NCBI RefSeq assembly: GCF_004959765.1
Contig: NZ_SJZD01000006.1
Span: 87,373 to 151,372 of the forward strand
Reading direction: 5' to 3'
DNA length: 64,000 nt
DNA from: Flavobacterium sp. H122
GTDB taxonomy: Bacteria; Bacteroidota; Bacteroidia; Flavobacteriales; Flavobacteriaceae
Shown: positions 52,696 through 61,312 of the stretch, piece after piece
Layout: each line of letters starts with the position of its first letter
Position numbering within the stretch: position 1 is the first letter of the stretch
Program-made: the position numbers and the translations under genes
Notes under the pieces: generated by a model
Told to the model about the DNA's origin: nothing
Seen by the model: the letters and a program-made list of their open reading frames with translations, nothing else
Databases searched by the model: none

Positions 52696-53724
52696 ATGGG
52701 ATTTTTTGACTTCATGACCGAGGACATTGCAATTGACCTTGGTACCGCAAATACGCTAATCATTCACAACGACAAAGTTGTTATCGATAGTCCTTCTATT
52801 GTTGCACGCGACCGCATTTCCGGAAAAATTATTGCCGTAGGTAAGGAAGCAAATATGATGCAAGGGAAAACTCACGAAAATATTAAAACGATCCGTCCGT
52901 TAAAAGATGGAGTAATTGCTGATTTCGATGCATCGGAACAAATGATTAAAATGTTAATCAGAAGCATTCCTGCATTGCAAAAAAGATTATTCACACCTGC
53001 TTTACGCATGGTTATATGTATTCCTTCAGGAATTACAGAAGTGGAAATGCGTGCCGTAAAAGAATCGGCAGAACGCGTAAACGGAAAAGAAGTCTATCTG
53101 ATCCACGAACCTATGGCAGCCGCTATCGGTATAGGTTTGGATATCATGCAGCCTAAAGGAAACATGATTGTTGATATAGGCGGGGGAACAACAGAAATTG
53201 CAGTTATTGCTTTAGGCGGTATTGTTTGTGACAAATCGGTTAAAATTGCCGGTGACGTTTTCACAAATGACATCATCTATTACATGAGAACACAGCATAA
53301 TTTATTTGTTGGTGAAACCACTGCTGAAAAAATAAAAATCGAAATCGGTGCCGCTACTGAAGATTTGGACTCACCGCCGGATGATATGTCGGTACAAGGA
53401 CGAGACCTGTTAACAGGCAAGCCGAAACAGGTTGAAGTTTCATACAGAGAAATTGCAAAAGCATTGGACAAATCTATCCAGCGTATTGAAGATGCGATTA
53501 TGGAAACCTTATCACAAACACCTCCTGAATTAGCTGCCGACATTTACAACACAGGTATTTATCTTGCAGGCGGAGGATCTATGTTAAGAGGTTTGGACAA
53601 ACGTATTTCACAAAAAACAGACTTACCGGTTTTCATTGCTGAAGACCCGTTAAGAGCAGTTGTAAGAGGAACTGGTATGACTCTTAAAAATTTAAACAAA
53701 TACAGAAGCATACTTATTAAATAA
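52696..53724 (+). CDS. mreB: Rod shape-determining actin homologue MreB
   Basis: A 342-residue bacterial actin that forms membrane filaments directing lateral wall synthesis. Phosphate-1 is EDIAIDLGTANTLIIHNDKVV (about 9-29), phosphate-2 NMIVDIGGGTTEIAVIALGG (about 156-175), and the adenosine motif GIYLAGGGSMLRGLDKRI (about 288-305). The start MGFFDFM is the amphipathic membrane-binding N-terminus. First gene of the mreBCD-mrdA-rodA operon, behind its own -7 box. Confidence 0.98.
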   Translation: MGFFDFMTEDIAIDLGTANTLIIHNDKVVIDSPSIVARDRISGKIIAVGKEANMMQGKTHENIKTIRPLKDGVIADFDASEQMIKMLIRSIPALQKRLFTPALRMVICIPSGITEVEMRAVKESAERVNGKEVYLIHEPMAAAIGIGLDIMQPKGNMIVDIGGGTTEIAVIALGGIVCDKSVKIAGDVFTNDIIYYMRTQHNLFVGETTAEKIKIEIGAATEDLDSPPDDMSVQGRDLLTGKPKQVEVSYREIAKALDKSIQRIEDAIMETLSQTPPELAADIYNTGIYLAGGGSMLRGLDKRISQKTDLPVFIAEDPLRAVVRGTGMTLKNLNKYRSILIK

Positions 53725-53795
53725 CAAAACCCAAATTACAAATTACAGTTTGGGATTTGGAAATTTATAACTTAGAAAATTTCTAATTTTTTACG
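53725..53795. repeat. Word-like spacer repeat (CCCAAATTACAAATT type)
   Basis: The mreB-mreC spacer has CCCAAATTACAAATTACAG followed by TTTGGGATTTGG, a loose inverted arrangement of the same words, then AGAAAATTTCTAA. Confidence 0.6.
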
Positions 53796-54626
53796 ATGCA
53801 GCAAATCATAAATTTTATTATAAAAAACAGCACAAGGTTGCTGTTTTTGCTGCTTTTGGCAACTTCATTAACGTTAACCATACAATCCCACTCTTACCAT
53901 AGAAGCCAGATGGTAAATTCTGCCAATGCAGTAACCGGAACCGTATATGAAGAAGTAAACGAGGTACAGACATATTTCAGCCTTAGGGATGAAAATGACA
54001 AATTAGCCAAAGAAAACGCCTATCTGCGTAAGTTATTATTTAATAAAAAAGACAGTACTTCAACACTGCCTAAGGATTCTGTAAAAGGATACGACAAATT
54101 AGAGGTAATTCAGTCGAAGGTCATCAACAATTCGTACAACAAAACCGAAAACTATTTAACTATCAATTCAGGAGCTATTAAAGGCTTAAGACCTGATATG
54201 GGAGTCGTGAGCAGTGAAGGGATTGTAGGTGTTGTTGAAAAAATATCCCCTAGATACGCAACAGTTATCAGTGTTTTAAATATCAAATCAAAAATCAATG
54301 CAAAGGTTAAGCGAACAAATCATTTTGGCTCACTGATCTGGAAAGCAAAAAATGCCGGTTATGTACAATTGGTAGAAATTCCAAGACTGGCATCGGTTAA
54401 AAAAGGAGACACTATTGTAACCGGAGGCCGTTCAACCATTTTCCCTGAAAACATACCGGTAGGAATCATTGACCGCATTTACACTGATACAGAAACAAAT
54501 TATTATACATTAGACGTACGTTTATTTACAGACATGACAAACCTGAATCACGTTTATGTTATAAAAAATAAAGAAGCTGCAGAAATCAATCAATTGGAAG
54601 CCGAAACTGTAAAGAAAAATGAATAG
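53796..54626 (+). CDS. mreC: Rod shape-determining protein MreC
   Basis: A 276-residue bitopic elongasome scaffold. After a membrane helix (about 10-28, STRLLFLLLLATSLTLTIQSHS), a coiled coil (about 55-80, FSLRDENDKLAKENAYLRKLLFNK) leads to the two-lobed beta-barrel region: SKVINNSYNKTENYLTINSGAIKGLRPDMGVVSSEGIVGVVEKISPRYATVISVLN and the second half KKGDTIVTGGRSTIFPENIPVGII. Overlaps mreD by 8 bp. Confidence 0.95.
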   Translation: MQQIINFIIKNSTRLLFLLLLATSLTLTIQSHSYHRSQMVNSANAVTGTVYEEVNEVQTYFSLRDENDKLAKENAYLRKLLFNKKDSTSTLPKDSVKGYDKLEVIQSKVINNSYNKTENYLTINSGAIKGLRPDMGVVSSEGIVGVVEKISPRYATVISVLNIKSKINAKVKRTNHFGSLIWKAKNAGYVQLVEIPRLASVKKGDTIVTGGRSTIFPENIPVGIIDRIYTDTETNYYTLDVRLFTDMTNLNHVYVIKNKEAAEINQLEAETVKKNE

Positions 54627-55125
54627 TACCCTGATATTAAATCTCTTTCGATTTGTACTGCTTGTTGTTGCTCAAGTAGTGGTATTCAACAATATTGATT
54701 TGTTTGGGTATATCAATCCATATCCCTATATTTTATTTATTTTATTATATCCTGTTAATTCAAACCGTGCAGGTTTGCTGATTGCCAGCTTTTTATTGGG
54801 ATTATCTGTAGATTACTTTGCTAATTCAGGAGGAGTACACGCAACCGCTTCATTAGTTTTAGCTTATTTAAGACCTTCTTTCTTCAAATTTTCTTTTGGT
54901 TTGAGTTATGAATACCAGACCATAAAAATAAACGACCGTTTATCGCCTGAAAGATTCAGCTTTATTTTTATATCCATCATTACACATCATTTGGTATTAT
55001 TTTTGCTGGAGTTCTTCAAATTCGCCTTTATTTTAGATGTATTGTTGCGGACACTTTTATCGACTGTTTTCACGTTAATAGTCAGTATCATTATTATATA
55101 TTTATTCAAGCCCAGTAAACGCTAA
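54619..55125 (+). CDS. mreD: Rod shape-determining protein MreD
   Basis: A 168-residue polytopic membrane protein with about five helices. MreD is poorly conserved in sequence; the identification rests on topology (LFRFVLLVVAQVVVFNNIDLFGYINPYPYILFILLYPV, RAGLLIASFLLGLSVDYFANSGGVHATASLVLAYLRP) and on its place between mreC and mrdA. The DYF-x-N-x-GG-hydrophobic stretch is seen in other Bacteroidetes MreD proteins. It overlaps mreC by 8 bp and ends 2 bp before mrdA, so the operon is tightly coupled. Confidence 0.9.
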   Translation: MNSTLILNLFRFVLLVVAQVVVFNNIDLFGYINPYPYILFILLYPVNSNRAGLLIASFLLGLSVDYFANSGGVHATASLVLAYLRPSFFKFSFGLSYEYQTIKINDRLSPERFSFIFISIITHHLVLFLLEFFKFAFILDVLLRTLLSTVFTLIVSIIIIYLFKPSKR

Positions 55126-55127
55126 AA

Positions 55128-57086
55128 ATGAGAAAGTTACTTCTTCCTGGTATGATTATAGTTTCTGCTATTTTAATCATAGCAAGGCTTTTTTATTTAC
55201 AAATTATTGATGAGGAGCTTAAGCTTAAATCAGAAAATATTTCAATCAAAATAAAATACGAGTATCCTGAAAGAGGTTATATTTATGATAGAAACGGCGA
55301 ACTTTTAGTAGCCAACCAACCTTCTTATGATATCATGGTAGTTCCAAGGGAAATCAAAAACCTTGACACTCTGGAATTTTGTAAACTTTTAAGCATAACA
55401 AAAGAAGATTTTTCTAAAAGATTAGAAAAAGCGGTAGTATATTCTCCTTTACTGCCTTCTGTTTTTATGGGGCAGTTAAACAAAATGGAATATGCGGCAT
55501 TTCAGGAGAAAGAGCGAAAATTTGACGGTTTTTATATTCAAAAGCGTTCACTTAGAGATTACCAATTCCATAATGGTGCAAATATTTTTGGCTTTATAAC
55601 AGAAGCCAATGAAGCAATTATCAAAAAAAATCCTTACTATAAAAGCGGTGATTTATTAGGAAAACAAGGGGTTGAGGAAATGTATGAAGAAATTCTGAGA
55701 GGCCAGAAAGGTGTTAAGCACATTCAACGTGACCGTTTTAACAGAGAAATGGGATCTTTTAAGGAAGGAAAGTTTGACACAATTGCCATACAAGGTAAAG
55801 ACATAACATTAACCATCGATTCAAAATTACAAGAATATGGCGAACTGTTAATGAAAAACAAACGTGGCGGGATTATTGCGATTGAACCTAAAACAGGTGA
55901 AATTTTATGTCTGGTAACCGCGCCTACGTACGATCCGGCAATTCTTGTTGGCCGTCAGCGTTCAAGAAACTACACTAAACTTTACAATGACTCATTGGCA
56001 AAACCGCTGTATGACAGAGGACTGCTAGCCGAATACCCTCCCGGATCACCTTTTAAAATACTGACCGCGCTTGTAGGTTTACAGGAAAAAGTGATTGATA
56101 CATCAACAGCTTTTACCTGTAGAGGAGGTTTTAGTTATGGTCGTCGTTTTATGCGTTGCCATTGTGGTGGTGGTGTGAGAAAACTTCATATGGGAATTGC
56201 AAAATCTTGTAATGCATATTTTGGGAACACCTACATGCGTACTATTGATCACTTTAAAACGCCATCCATTGGTGTTGATGCATGGAGTGACCATCTAAAA
56301 ACATTCGGACTCGGGCAATTTATGGGTTATGATTTACCTACTGGCCGTCGCGGTAATTTACCAACTTCCAAAACTTACGAAAGAATATATCCTAACGGTG
56401 GATGGCGCTCTACGGCTATTGTATCCAACTCAATAGGACAAGGTGAGGTATTAATGACACCTATCCAATTAGCAAACATGATGGCTACCATTGCTAACCG
56501 GGGCTATTATTACACTCCTCACATCATCAAAAAAATGAAAGGAGAACAAATTGACGAGAAATTCAGAACCAAGCATGTTACGTCAATAGATCCTAAACAT
56601 TATAAACCTGTAATTGAGGGTCTAGCCGAAGTATTTAAAACCGGTACTGCCTATTTTTTAGGTGTTGAAGGAATTGAAATCTGCGGTAAAACCGGTACTG
56701 CTGAAAATTTCGCCAGAATTAACGGTAAAAAAGTACAACTGGAGGACCACTCTATTTTTGTGGCTTTTGCACCTAAAGAAAATCCAAAAATAGCAATTGC
56801 AGTATTTGTAGAAAACGGAGGATACGGAGCAACAATAGCTGGCCCTATCACAAGTTTAATGATTGAAAAATATCTAAAAGGAAAAATAACCAACAAGTAT
56901 CGTGAAGAAAATATCATAAACAGAAGTTTACAGCACGAATACAATAAGTTCACAAGAAAATACATTGATTCGATGTACAAAGTAAAATTGCGTAAAGACT
57001 CTACAGACAGGGTCAAAGCAAAAAAGAAGCTTGATTCGATTAAAAAAGCAGGAGTTCAAACCAATACACAAACAACAACAAATTAA
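55128..57086 (+). CDS. mrdA: Penicillin-binding protein 2 (elongasome transpeptidase MrdA)
   Basis: Class B PBP crosslinking lateral wall peptidoglycan together with RodA. One membrane helix (about 5-25), pedestal domain, then transpeptidase motifs S307-P-F-K310, S360-C-N362 and K521-T-G523. A Cys/His cluster precedes and includes the second motif: C331, C344, H345, C346, C361, recalling the zinc site described in some proteobacterial PBP2 proteins. The last 50 residues form a Lys-rich tail (RVKAKKKLDSIKKAG). 652 residues, slightly longer than E. coli PBP2. Between mreD and rodA. Confidence 0.95.
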   Translation: MRKLLLPGMIIVSAILIIARLFYLQIIDEELKLKSENISIKIKYEYPERGYIYDRNGELLVANQPSYDIMVVPREIKNLDTLEFCKLLSITKEDFSKRLEKAVVYSPLLPSVFMGQLNKMEYAAFQEKERKFDGFYIQKRSLRDYQFHNGANIFGFITEANEAIIKKNPYYKSGDLLGKQGVEEMYEEILRGQKGVKHIQRDRFNREMGSFKEGKFDTIAIQGKDITLTIDSKLQEYGELLMKNKRGGIIAIEPKTGEILCLVTAPTYDPAILVGRQRSRNYTKLYNDSLAKPLYDRGLLAEYPPGSPFKILTALVGLQEKVIDTSTAFTCRGGFSYGRRFMRCHCGGGVRKLHMGIAKSCNAYFGNTYMRTIDHFKTPSIGVDAWSDHLKTFGLGQFMGYDLPTGRRGNLPTSKTYERIYPNGGWRSTAIVSNSIGQGEVLMTPIQLANMMATIANRGYYYTPHIIKKMKGEQIDEKFRTKHVTSIDPKHYKPVIEGLAEVFKTGTAYFLGVEGIEICGKTGTAENFARINGKKVQLEDHSIFVAFAPKENPKIAIAVFVENGGYGATIAGPITSLMIEKYLKGKITNKYREENIINRSLQHEYNKFTRKYIDSMYKVKLRKDSTDRVKAKKKLDSIKKAGVQTNTQTTTN

Positions 57087-57089
57087 TAA

Positions 57090-58346
57090 ATGAAAAATCA
57101 GAGTGTAAGAAAAAATATAGACTGGATTACTGTTCTAATTTATATGTTGCTGGTTTTAATTGGCTGGGCAAACATTTATTCTGCTGACAGTACTCCTGAT
57201 ACAACCTATATTTTTGACATTACTCAAAACTACGGGAAACAATTGATTTTTATTGCTTTTACAGTTTTACTGATTGTCATTATACTCACGGTTGATGCCA
57301 AATTTTACGAACGTTTTTCAAGTATAATTTACGGCGTTACTCTCATTCTATTAATAGGTTTATTTCCATTCGGAAAAACAATTGCCGGTCAGCGCTGCTG
57401 GTATGCCATCGGAAGTTTTACACTCCAGCCTTCAGAATTTGCCAAATCAGCCACAGCATTGGCATTAGCAAAATATTTAAGTGACAGTCAGGTTAATTTA
57501 AAAAACATCAATCATCAGCTGATTGCTTTGTTAATTATTATCATCCCTGTAGGTTTAATCATTTTACAGCCCGATGCAGGTAGTGCACTTATTTTCATTT
57601 TAATGATTTTGGTTCTAAACCGTGAAGGACTGCCTTCATGGTATTTATGGACAGGTTTTGGTGCAATTGTATTATTTATAATGTCACTAATGCTCCAACC
57701 GCAATATGTAATCCTGATTTCGCTTACCGGGGTTATCATTCATTATTTAAGATCCAGATTAATCAACCGGAACATAATTGCCAGCAGTGTGGTTTTTCTA
57801 TTAATGGCCGGTTTTACGATTTCTGTTGATTATGTTTTTGAAAATGTATTCCAGCAGCACCACCGCGACCGTTTTAATATCCTATTAGGAAAAGAAGTGG
57901 ATATGGCTGGTATCGGGTACAACACAAACCAATCGGAAATTGCTATTGGCTCCGGCGGATGGATAGGCAAAGGATGGCTGGAAGGCACACAGACAAAGGG
58001 GAATTTCGTACCGGAGCAGCATACGGATTATATTTTCACCACTGTAGGAGAAGAATGGGGGTTTGCAGGTTCAGCACTTGTTGTACTTCTTTTTGCCGGT
58101 TTATTGCTAAGAGTATTATATCTGGCAGAAAATCAAAAAACTAAATTCAGCCGGGTATATGGCTATGGTGTGGCATCGATTTTATTTACGCATTACTTTG
58201 TAAATATATCTATGGTTGTGGGTATTTTCCCAACCATTGGTGTACCACTGCCTTTTCTATCATACGGAGGTTCAAGTTTATGGGCTTTCACAATTTTGCT
58301 GTTTGTATTCTTAAAAATGGATGCCAATAAGGTAAACGAATGGTAA
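57090..58346 (+). CDS. rodA: Elongasome peptidoglycan polymerase RodA (SEDS family)
   Basis: A 418-residue polytopic glycosyltransferase that polymerises lipid II during rod elongation. SEDS motifs include GQRCWYAIGSFTLQPSEFAKSATALALAKYL (about 100-130), LQPDAGSALIFILMILVLN (about 157-175), GSGGWIGKGWLEGTQTKGNFVPEQHTDYIFTTVGEEWGF (about 287-325) and the end PLPFLSYGGSSLW (about 388-400). Ten or so helices, no extra domains. Last gene of the operon, 3 bp from mrdA; only 3 bp separate its stop from the convergent nuclease gene. Confidence 0.96.
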   Translation: MKNQSVRKNIDWITVLIYMLLVLIGWANIYSADSTPDTTYIFDITQNYGKQLIFIAFTVLLIVIILTVDAKFYERFSSIIYGVTLILLIGLFPFGKTIAGQRCWYAIGSFTLQPSEFAKSATALALAKYLSDSQVNLKNINHQLIALLIIIIPVGLIILQPDAGSALIFILMILVLNREGLPSWYLWTGFGAIVLFIMSLMLQPQYVILISLTGVIIHYLRSRLINRNIIASSVVFLLMAGFTISVDYVFENVFQQHHRDRFNILLGKEVDMAGIGYNTNQSEIAIGSGGWIGKGWLEGTQTKGNFVPEQHTDYIFTTVGEEWGFAGSALVVLLFAGLLLRVLYLAENQKTKFSRVYGYGVASILFTHYFVNISMVVGIFPTIGVPLPFLSYGGSSLWAFTILLFVFLKMDANKVNEW

Positions 58347-58349
58347 GGT

Positions 58350-59147
58350 TTAAAAGCTCCAATCTTTATAATCAGCTTTAACTTCAATTCTGTTTTCTAC
58401 TGCATCAGGTAATTTTGGAAAGAAATTTATACCCGTAAGTTTTTCAATTTTATCAATCGGTACAACAAATTTGTATAATGGCATATTAGATTCCTTGTGC
58501 GGCACCAGAAAACCAACAGCCTTGTAATTACCATTGTTATTATCCAATAGTATTTTATAAAAATATTCAGGCACTGATACTCCTTCTTTACCAATGCTTT
58601 TTAAATCCCCGGTCAGGACTGCTCCTGTAACTACATACAAACCATCGTATTTTTTTGCCCAATAACGTGTCTTCTGCTCCAGACGGCTCCACACCCCGCC
58701 ATTAAAATCATTTTTTTGCGGCGAAATATTGGAAGTATAAAAAGTCTCATTAAAAGCCTCTTTAGAAAATTTCCTGTCGGCCGCCGGACATAAATGACCG
58801 CGGTCATATCCTGAACGGATATAATTTTTCCAACCGGCAGAACCTGTTTTTACAGCCGGGTCACTTATAAAAAAAGGGCGCCGGAAATTCGTATACACAA
58901 CATCTGATTTCTTTAACTCATAAGCAACCCACTCTGCCTGCTCGTGTTTTTCACTATATGATAATGTATAAAATTTATGTCTTACTATTACGGATGTCGT
59001 TGAAGATGGAAGATAATATTTGGAAGAAACAGTTGAAGACACAAAATTATCGGTCACCGATACATTTCTATTATTAGCCTCTTTTTTACAATACGAAAAA
59101 CAAAAGAGTATGCAAAATACAAATAAATATTTTCGTACTTTTTTCAT
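58350..59147 (-). CDS. DNA/RNA non-specific endonuclease, lipoprotein
   Basis: A 265-residue beta-beta-alpha metal nuclease. A lipoprotein signal MKKVRKYLFVFCILFCFSYC (Cys at residue 20) places it in the envelope or on the surface. The active site is SGYDRGHLCPAADRKFS (about 131-147), with the DRGH general base His, and the metal-binding Asn is in NISPQKNDFNGGVW (about 160-173). It may degrade extracellular nucleic acid for nutrition; no immunity gene or toxin domain is adjacent, so an antagonistic role is less likely. Stands alone; -7 box at 59184-59177. Confidence 0.93.
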   Translation of the reverse strand: MKKVRKYLFVFCILFCFSYCKKEANNRNVSVTDNFVSSTVSSKYYLPSSTTSVIVRHKFYTLSYSEKHEQAEWVAYELKKSDVVYTNFRRPFFISDPAVKTGSAGWKNYIRSGYDRGHLCPAADRKFSKEAFNETFYTSNISPQKNDFNGGVWSRLEQKTRYWAKKYDGLYVVTGAVLTGDLKSIGKEGVSVPEYFYKILLDNNNGNYKAVGFLVPHKESNMPLYKFVVPIDKIEKLTGINFFPKLPDAVENRIEVKADYKDWSF

Positions 59148-59176
59148 TTTAAAATAATAATTGTAATTTTAGTAGG

Positions 59177-59184
59177 CAAATATA
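59177..59184 (-). promoter_or_regulatory. -7 promoter box of the nuclease gene
   Basis: TATATTTG on the minus strand, 29 nt before the ATG at 59147; divergent from the coiled-coil gene. Confidence 0.55.
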
Positions 59185-59224
59185 GTTAACTCGTTTAGAC
59201 AATAGAAATTAAAATCGTAAGTGT

Positions 59225-59884
59225 ATGAAGACAAGATTATTGATTGCAGCCTTAGTTACTTTTTCAGGACTGGTTGCATTTGCGCAGGAACCGGTTATGC
59301 CAGCTGCTGAAAAGGAAATAGCTTTAAAACGTCAGGATTCGATTGCTAAAGTAAAAGCAACGGAGCTACAAGCTCAGAAAGAAGCGGCGCGACAAGAAAA
59401 GCTGGCAGCTCTTGAAGCAGAAAAAGCTCAAAAAGAAGCTGAAAAAGCGACCAAAGCAGCAGAAAAAGAAAAATTAAAAGCTGAAAAAGAAAAAGAGAAG
59501 GCCATAAAACTCGAGGAAGAAAAAGTCAAAGCTGAAGAAAAGAGAGCCAAAGCCGAAGAGAAAAAGCTGAAAGAGATGGAAAAGGAAAGAAAACGAATGG
59601 AGAAGGAAAGAGAAAAAGCTGAAAAAGAACGCAAGAAAGCCGAAAAACAGAGAGAAAAAGCAATAGAGGCTAAAGAAGATCTGGCTAAAGCAAGAGAAAA
59701 ACAGGATGAATTAAATGAAGATGTAGAAAAAGAACAGAAAAAGTTTGACAAAGAAAATAAAAAAGGAAATCTTTCTCCCAATGACATTCAAAAATGGAAT
59801 GAAAAAATAGAAAAGAAAAAAGAGAAAGCTGCCGAACAAAGCAAAAAGGTAAAAAAAGCTGAAAGAGAAGCTGAAAAACTATAA
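59225..59884 (+). CDS. Exported Lys/Glu/Ala-rich coiled-coil protein
   Basis: A 219-residue protein with a signal peptide ending AFAQ (residue 21) followed by a nearly continuous charged helix: runs such as EKAQKEAEKATKAAEKEKLKAEKEKEK, and KKLKEMEKERKRMEKEREKAEKERKKAEKQREK, then a helical hairpin-like end NLSPNDIQKWNEKIEKKKEKAAEQ. It could form a coiled coil or a single alpha-helix in the periplasm. No catalytic motif. Function unknown; the name 'TolA-like' sometimes attached to such sequence has no support here. Ends with a terminator. Confidence 0.8.
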   Translation: MKTRLLIAALVTFSGLVAFAQEPVMPAAEKEIALKRQDSIAKVKATELQAQKEAARQEKLAALEAEKAQKEAEKATKAAEKEKLKAEKEKEKAIKLEEEKVKAEEKRAKAEEKKLKEMEKERKRMEKEREKAEKERKKAEKQREKAIEAKEDLAKAREKQDELNEDVEKEQKKFDKENKKGNLSPNDIQKWNEKIEKKKEKAAEQSKKVKKAEREAEKL

Positions 59885-59899
59885 ATCAAACAATTACTA

Positions 59900-59939
59900 A
59901 CGAGGGAATTATTATACAGAAATATTCCCTCGTTTTTTT
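59900..59939 (+). terminator. Terminator after the coiled-coil gene
   Basis: ACGAGGGAAT (59900-59909) pairs with ATTCCCTCGT (59924-59933) and six more T follow. Confidence 0.9.
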
Positions 59940-60051
59940 ATGAAACAGATTATTCCAATAGAATAAATGAATTAAAATCCTGTATATTTATAAGCTTTAT
60001 ACTACAACACAAAAAAAATCGTTAGAATTTAATAACTAAAAAACAACTTTC

Positions 60052-60666
60052 ATGAAAAAGCTTCTAAAAATCATTGCCCTGTCATTAAGCCTCACTCTTT
60101 TACTTTCTTTCAATTCAAATGACCCCAAGAAAATAAGGGTAGTTATTGATGCCGGTCATGGCGGAATAGATTTTGGAGCAACCGAAAACGGTATCAGTGA
60201 AAAAGACCTTACTCTTTCAATTATCAACAAAATAAAGAGCATAAATACTAATGAAAATATAGAATTATTTTTCACCAGAAACGGTGATGAAGTAATCACA
60301 TTAGCTGACCGTGTTCAAAAAATAAACGAAATAAATCCCGATCTGGTAATTTCATTACATGTAAATTCCATCAAAAACCCAACATCAAATGGTGCTGAAG
60401 TTTTTATCCCGAAAGATTTGGAACACACCAAAAAATCAGAAGAATTTGCTGCTAAATTTTTACAAATTCTGACAAACAAAACAAGTCTGCTATCAAACGG
60501 CATAAAAACGGCTCCTTTTTTCATTTTGAAAAAATCCAAATGCCCTGTTATTCTGGCTGAGATAGGTTATCTTTCAAACCATGCAGACAGAAAAATAATA
60601 ACTTCTGAGGAAAATCAGGACAAGGTTGCGCAAGCTGTAATCGAATTTATATCCCAGATTAAATAA
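60052..60666 (+). CDS. N-acetylmuramoyl-L-alanine amidase (Amidase_3)
   Basis: A 204-residue exported zinc amidase that cleaves the MurNAc-L-Ala bond. Signal peptide residues 1-22. The Amidase_3 zinc motifs are RVVIDAGHGGIDFGATENGISEKDLTLSI (about 30-58, His and Glu) and NPDLVISLHVNSIKNPTSNGAEVFI (about 95-119, His), with the catalytic Glu in CPVILAEIGYLSNHADRKI (about 166-184). No peptidoglycan-binding or AMIN domain. Flanked by terminators, so monocistronic. Likely in septum splitting or turnover. Confidence 0.92.
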   Translation: MKKLLKIIALSLSLTLLLSFNSNDPKKIRVVIDAGHGGIDFGATENGISEKDLTLSIINKIKSINTNENIELFFTRNGDEVITLADRVQKINEINPDLVISLHVNSIKNPTSNGAEVFIPKDLEHTKKSEEFAAKFLQILTNKTSLLSNGIKTAPFFILKKSKCPVILAEIGYLSNHADRKIITSEENQDKVAQAVIEFISQIK

Positions 60667-60688
60667 TATTTATATTATTAAAAGTCTC

Positions 60689-60720
60689 AAAAAAAGCACT
60701 CAAAAGAGTGCTTTTTTTTT
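60689..60720. terminator. Bidirectional terminator between amidase and sigma operon
   Basis: AAAGCACTC pairs with GAGTGCTTT around AAAA, with long A and T runs on both sides. Confidence 0.9.
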
Positions 60721-61312
60721 ATTCTTCATAAGAAGATTCCAATGCTTTTATTGAATCAATCATTTTTTGGATTCTTTCATTTTCTTTCTTCTTTTGTTTT
60801 TTTCCAAGATAGAAATAAGCAAACATCATCCAGCCTACGTATACAATAATAACAACCGATTTAAGCAATACTTTCATTGGTTGCATCACTTCTATAAAAT
60901 AAAACACAAACGCCAGATTCAGAAAAATAAAATACAACAGACTTACTTTACTGCCGACAAACTGCTGAAAAGCAAATGATTTTTCCAATTCAACAAGTGT
61001 CAACGAAGGTTTTTGCGTAAAGTCGATTTTTTTAAGCTGTATCATTTGATATAAGCGAATTACTGAAAATCCAAAAACACACAAAAACATCAAACCTAAA
61101 CCAATGTAAGTCGTCTTCATTTTAAAGTCTATGACTGAAACCACCCATCCTATTGCCACAATAGTCAGTAAAAGTGTAATAACCTGAAAAATAATTTTAT
61201 TGGCAAATGTGCTGCGTTCTTTTTTAGCTTTCAGGATAATTGTATCTGCATCCGGAATCTGGACTTCCTTCTGCTGTTTCCATACATCCATTATGTTGTC
61301 AAAGTCTTTCAT
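60719..61312 (-). CDS. Four-helix membrane protein downstream of ECF sigma
   Basis: A 197-residue inner membrane protein. A cytoplasmic N-terminus (MKDFDNIMDVWKQQKEVQIPDADTIILKAKKERSTFANK) precedes four helices (about 40-62, 70-90, 122-140, 148-168); the C-terminus is Lys/Glu-rich. This architecture is common directly downstream of ECF sigma genes in Bacteroidetes, and overlaps the sigma stop by 14 bp here, so it may modulate the sigma factor. It lacks a classical anti-sigma domain; function inferred from position only. Confidence 0.7.
   Translation of the reverse strand: MKDFDNIMDVWKQQKEVQIPDADTIILKAKKERSTFANKIIFQVITLLLTIVAIGWVVSVIDFKMKTTYIGLGLMFLCVFGFSVIRLYQMIQLKKIDFTQKPSLTLVELEKSFAFQQFVGSKVSLLYFIFLNLAFVFYFIEVMQPMKVLLKSVVIIVYVGWMMFAYFYLGKKQKKKENERIQKMIDSIKALESSYEE

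Noticed and set aside
58350..59147. Nuclease as part of a toxin-immunity or defence island
   Set aside because: It has its own lipoprotein signal, stands alone, and no immunity, secretion or defence genes are adjacent.
59428..59787. A 119-codon Ser/Phe-rich frame opposite the coiled-coil gene
   Set aside because: It is the complement of a Lys/Glu-rich coding sequence; such reading is a codon artefact.
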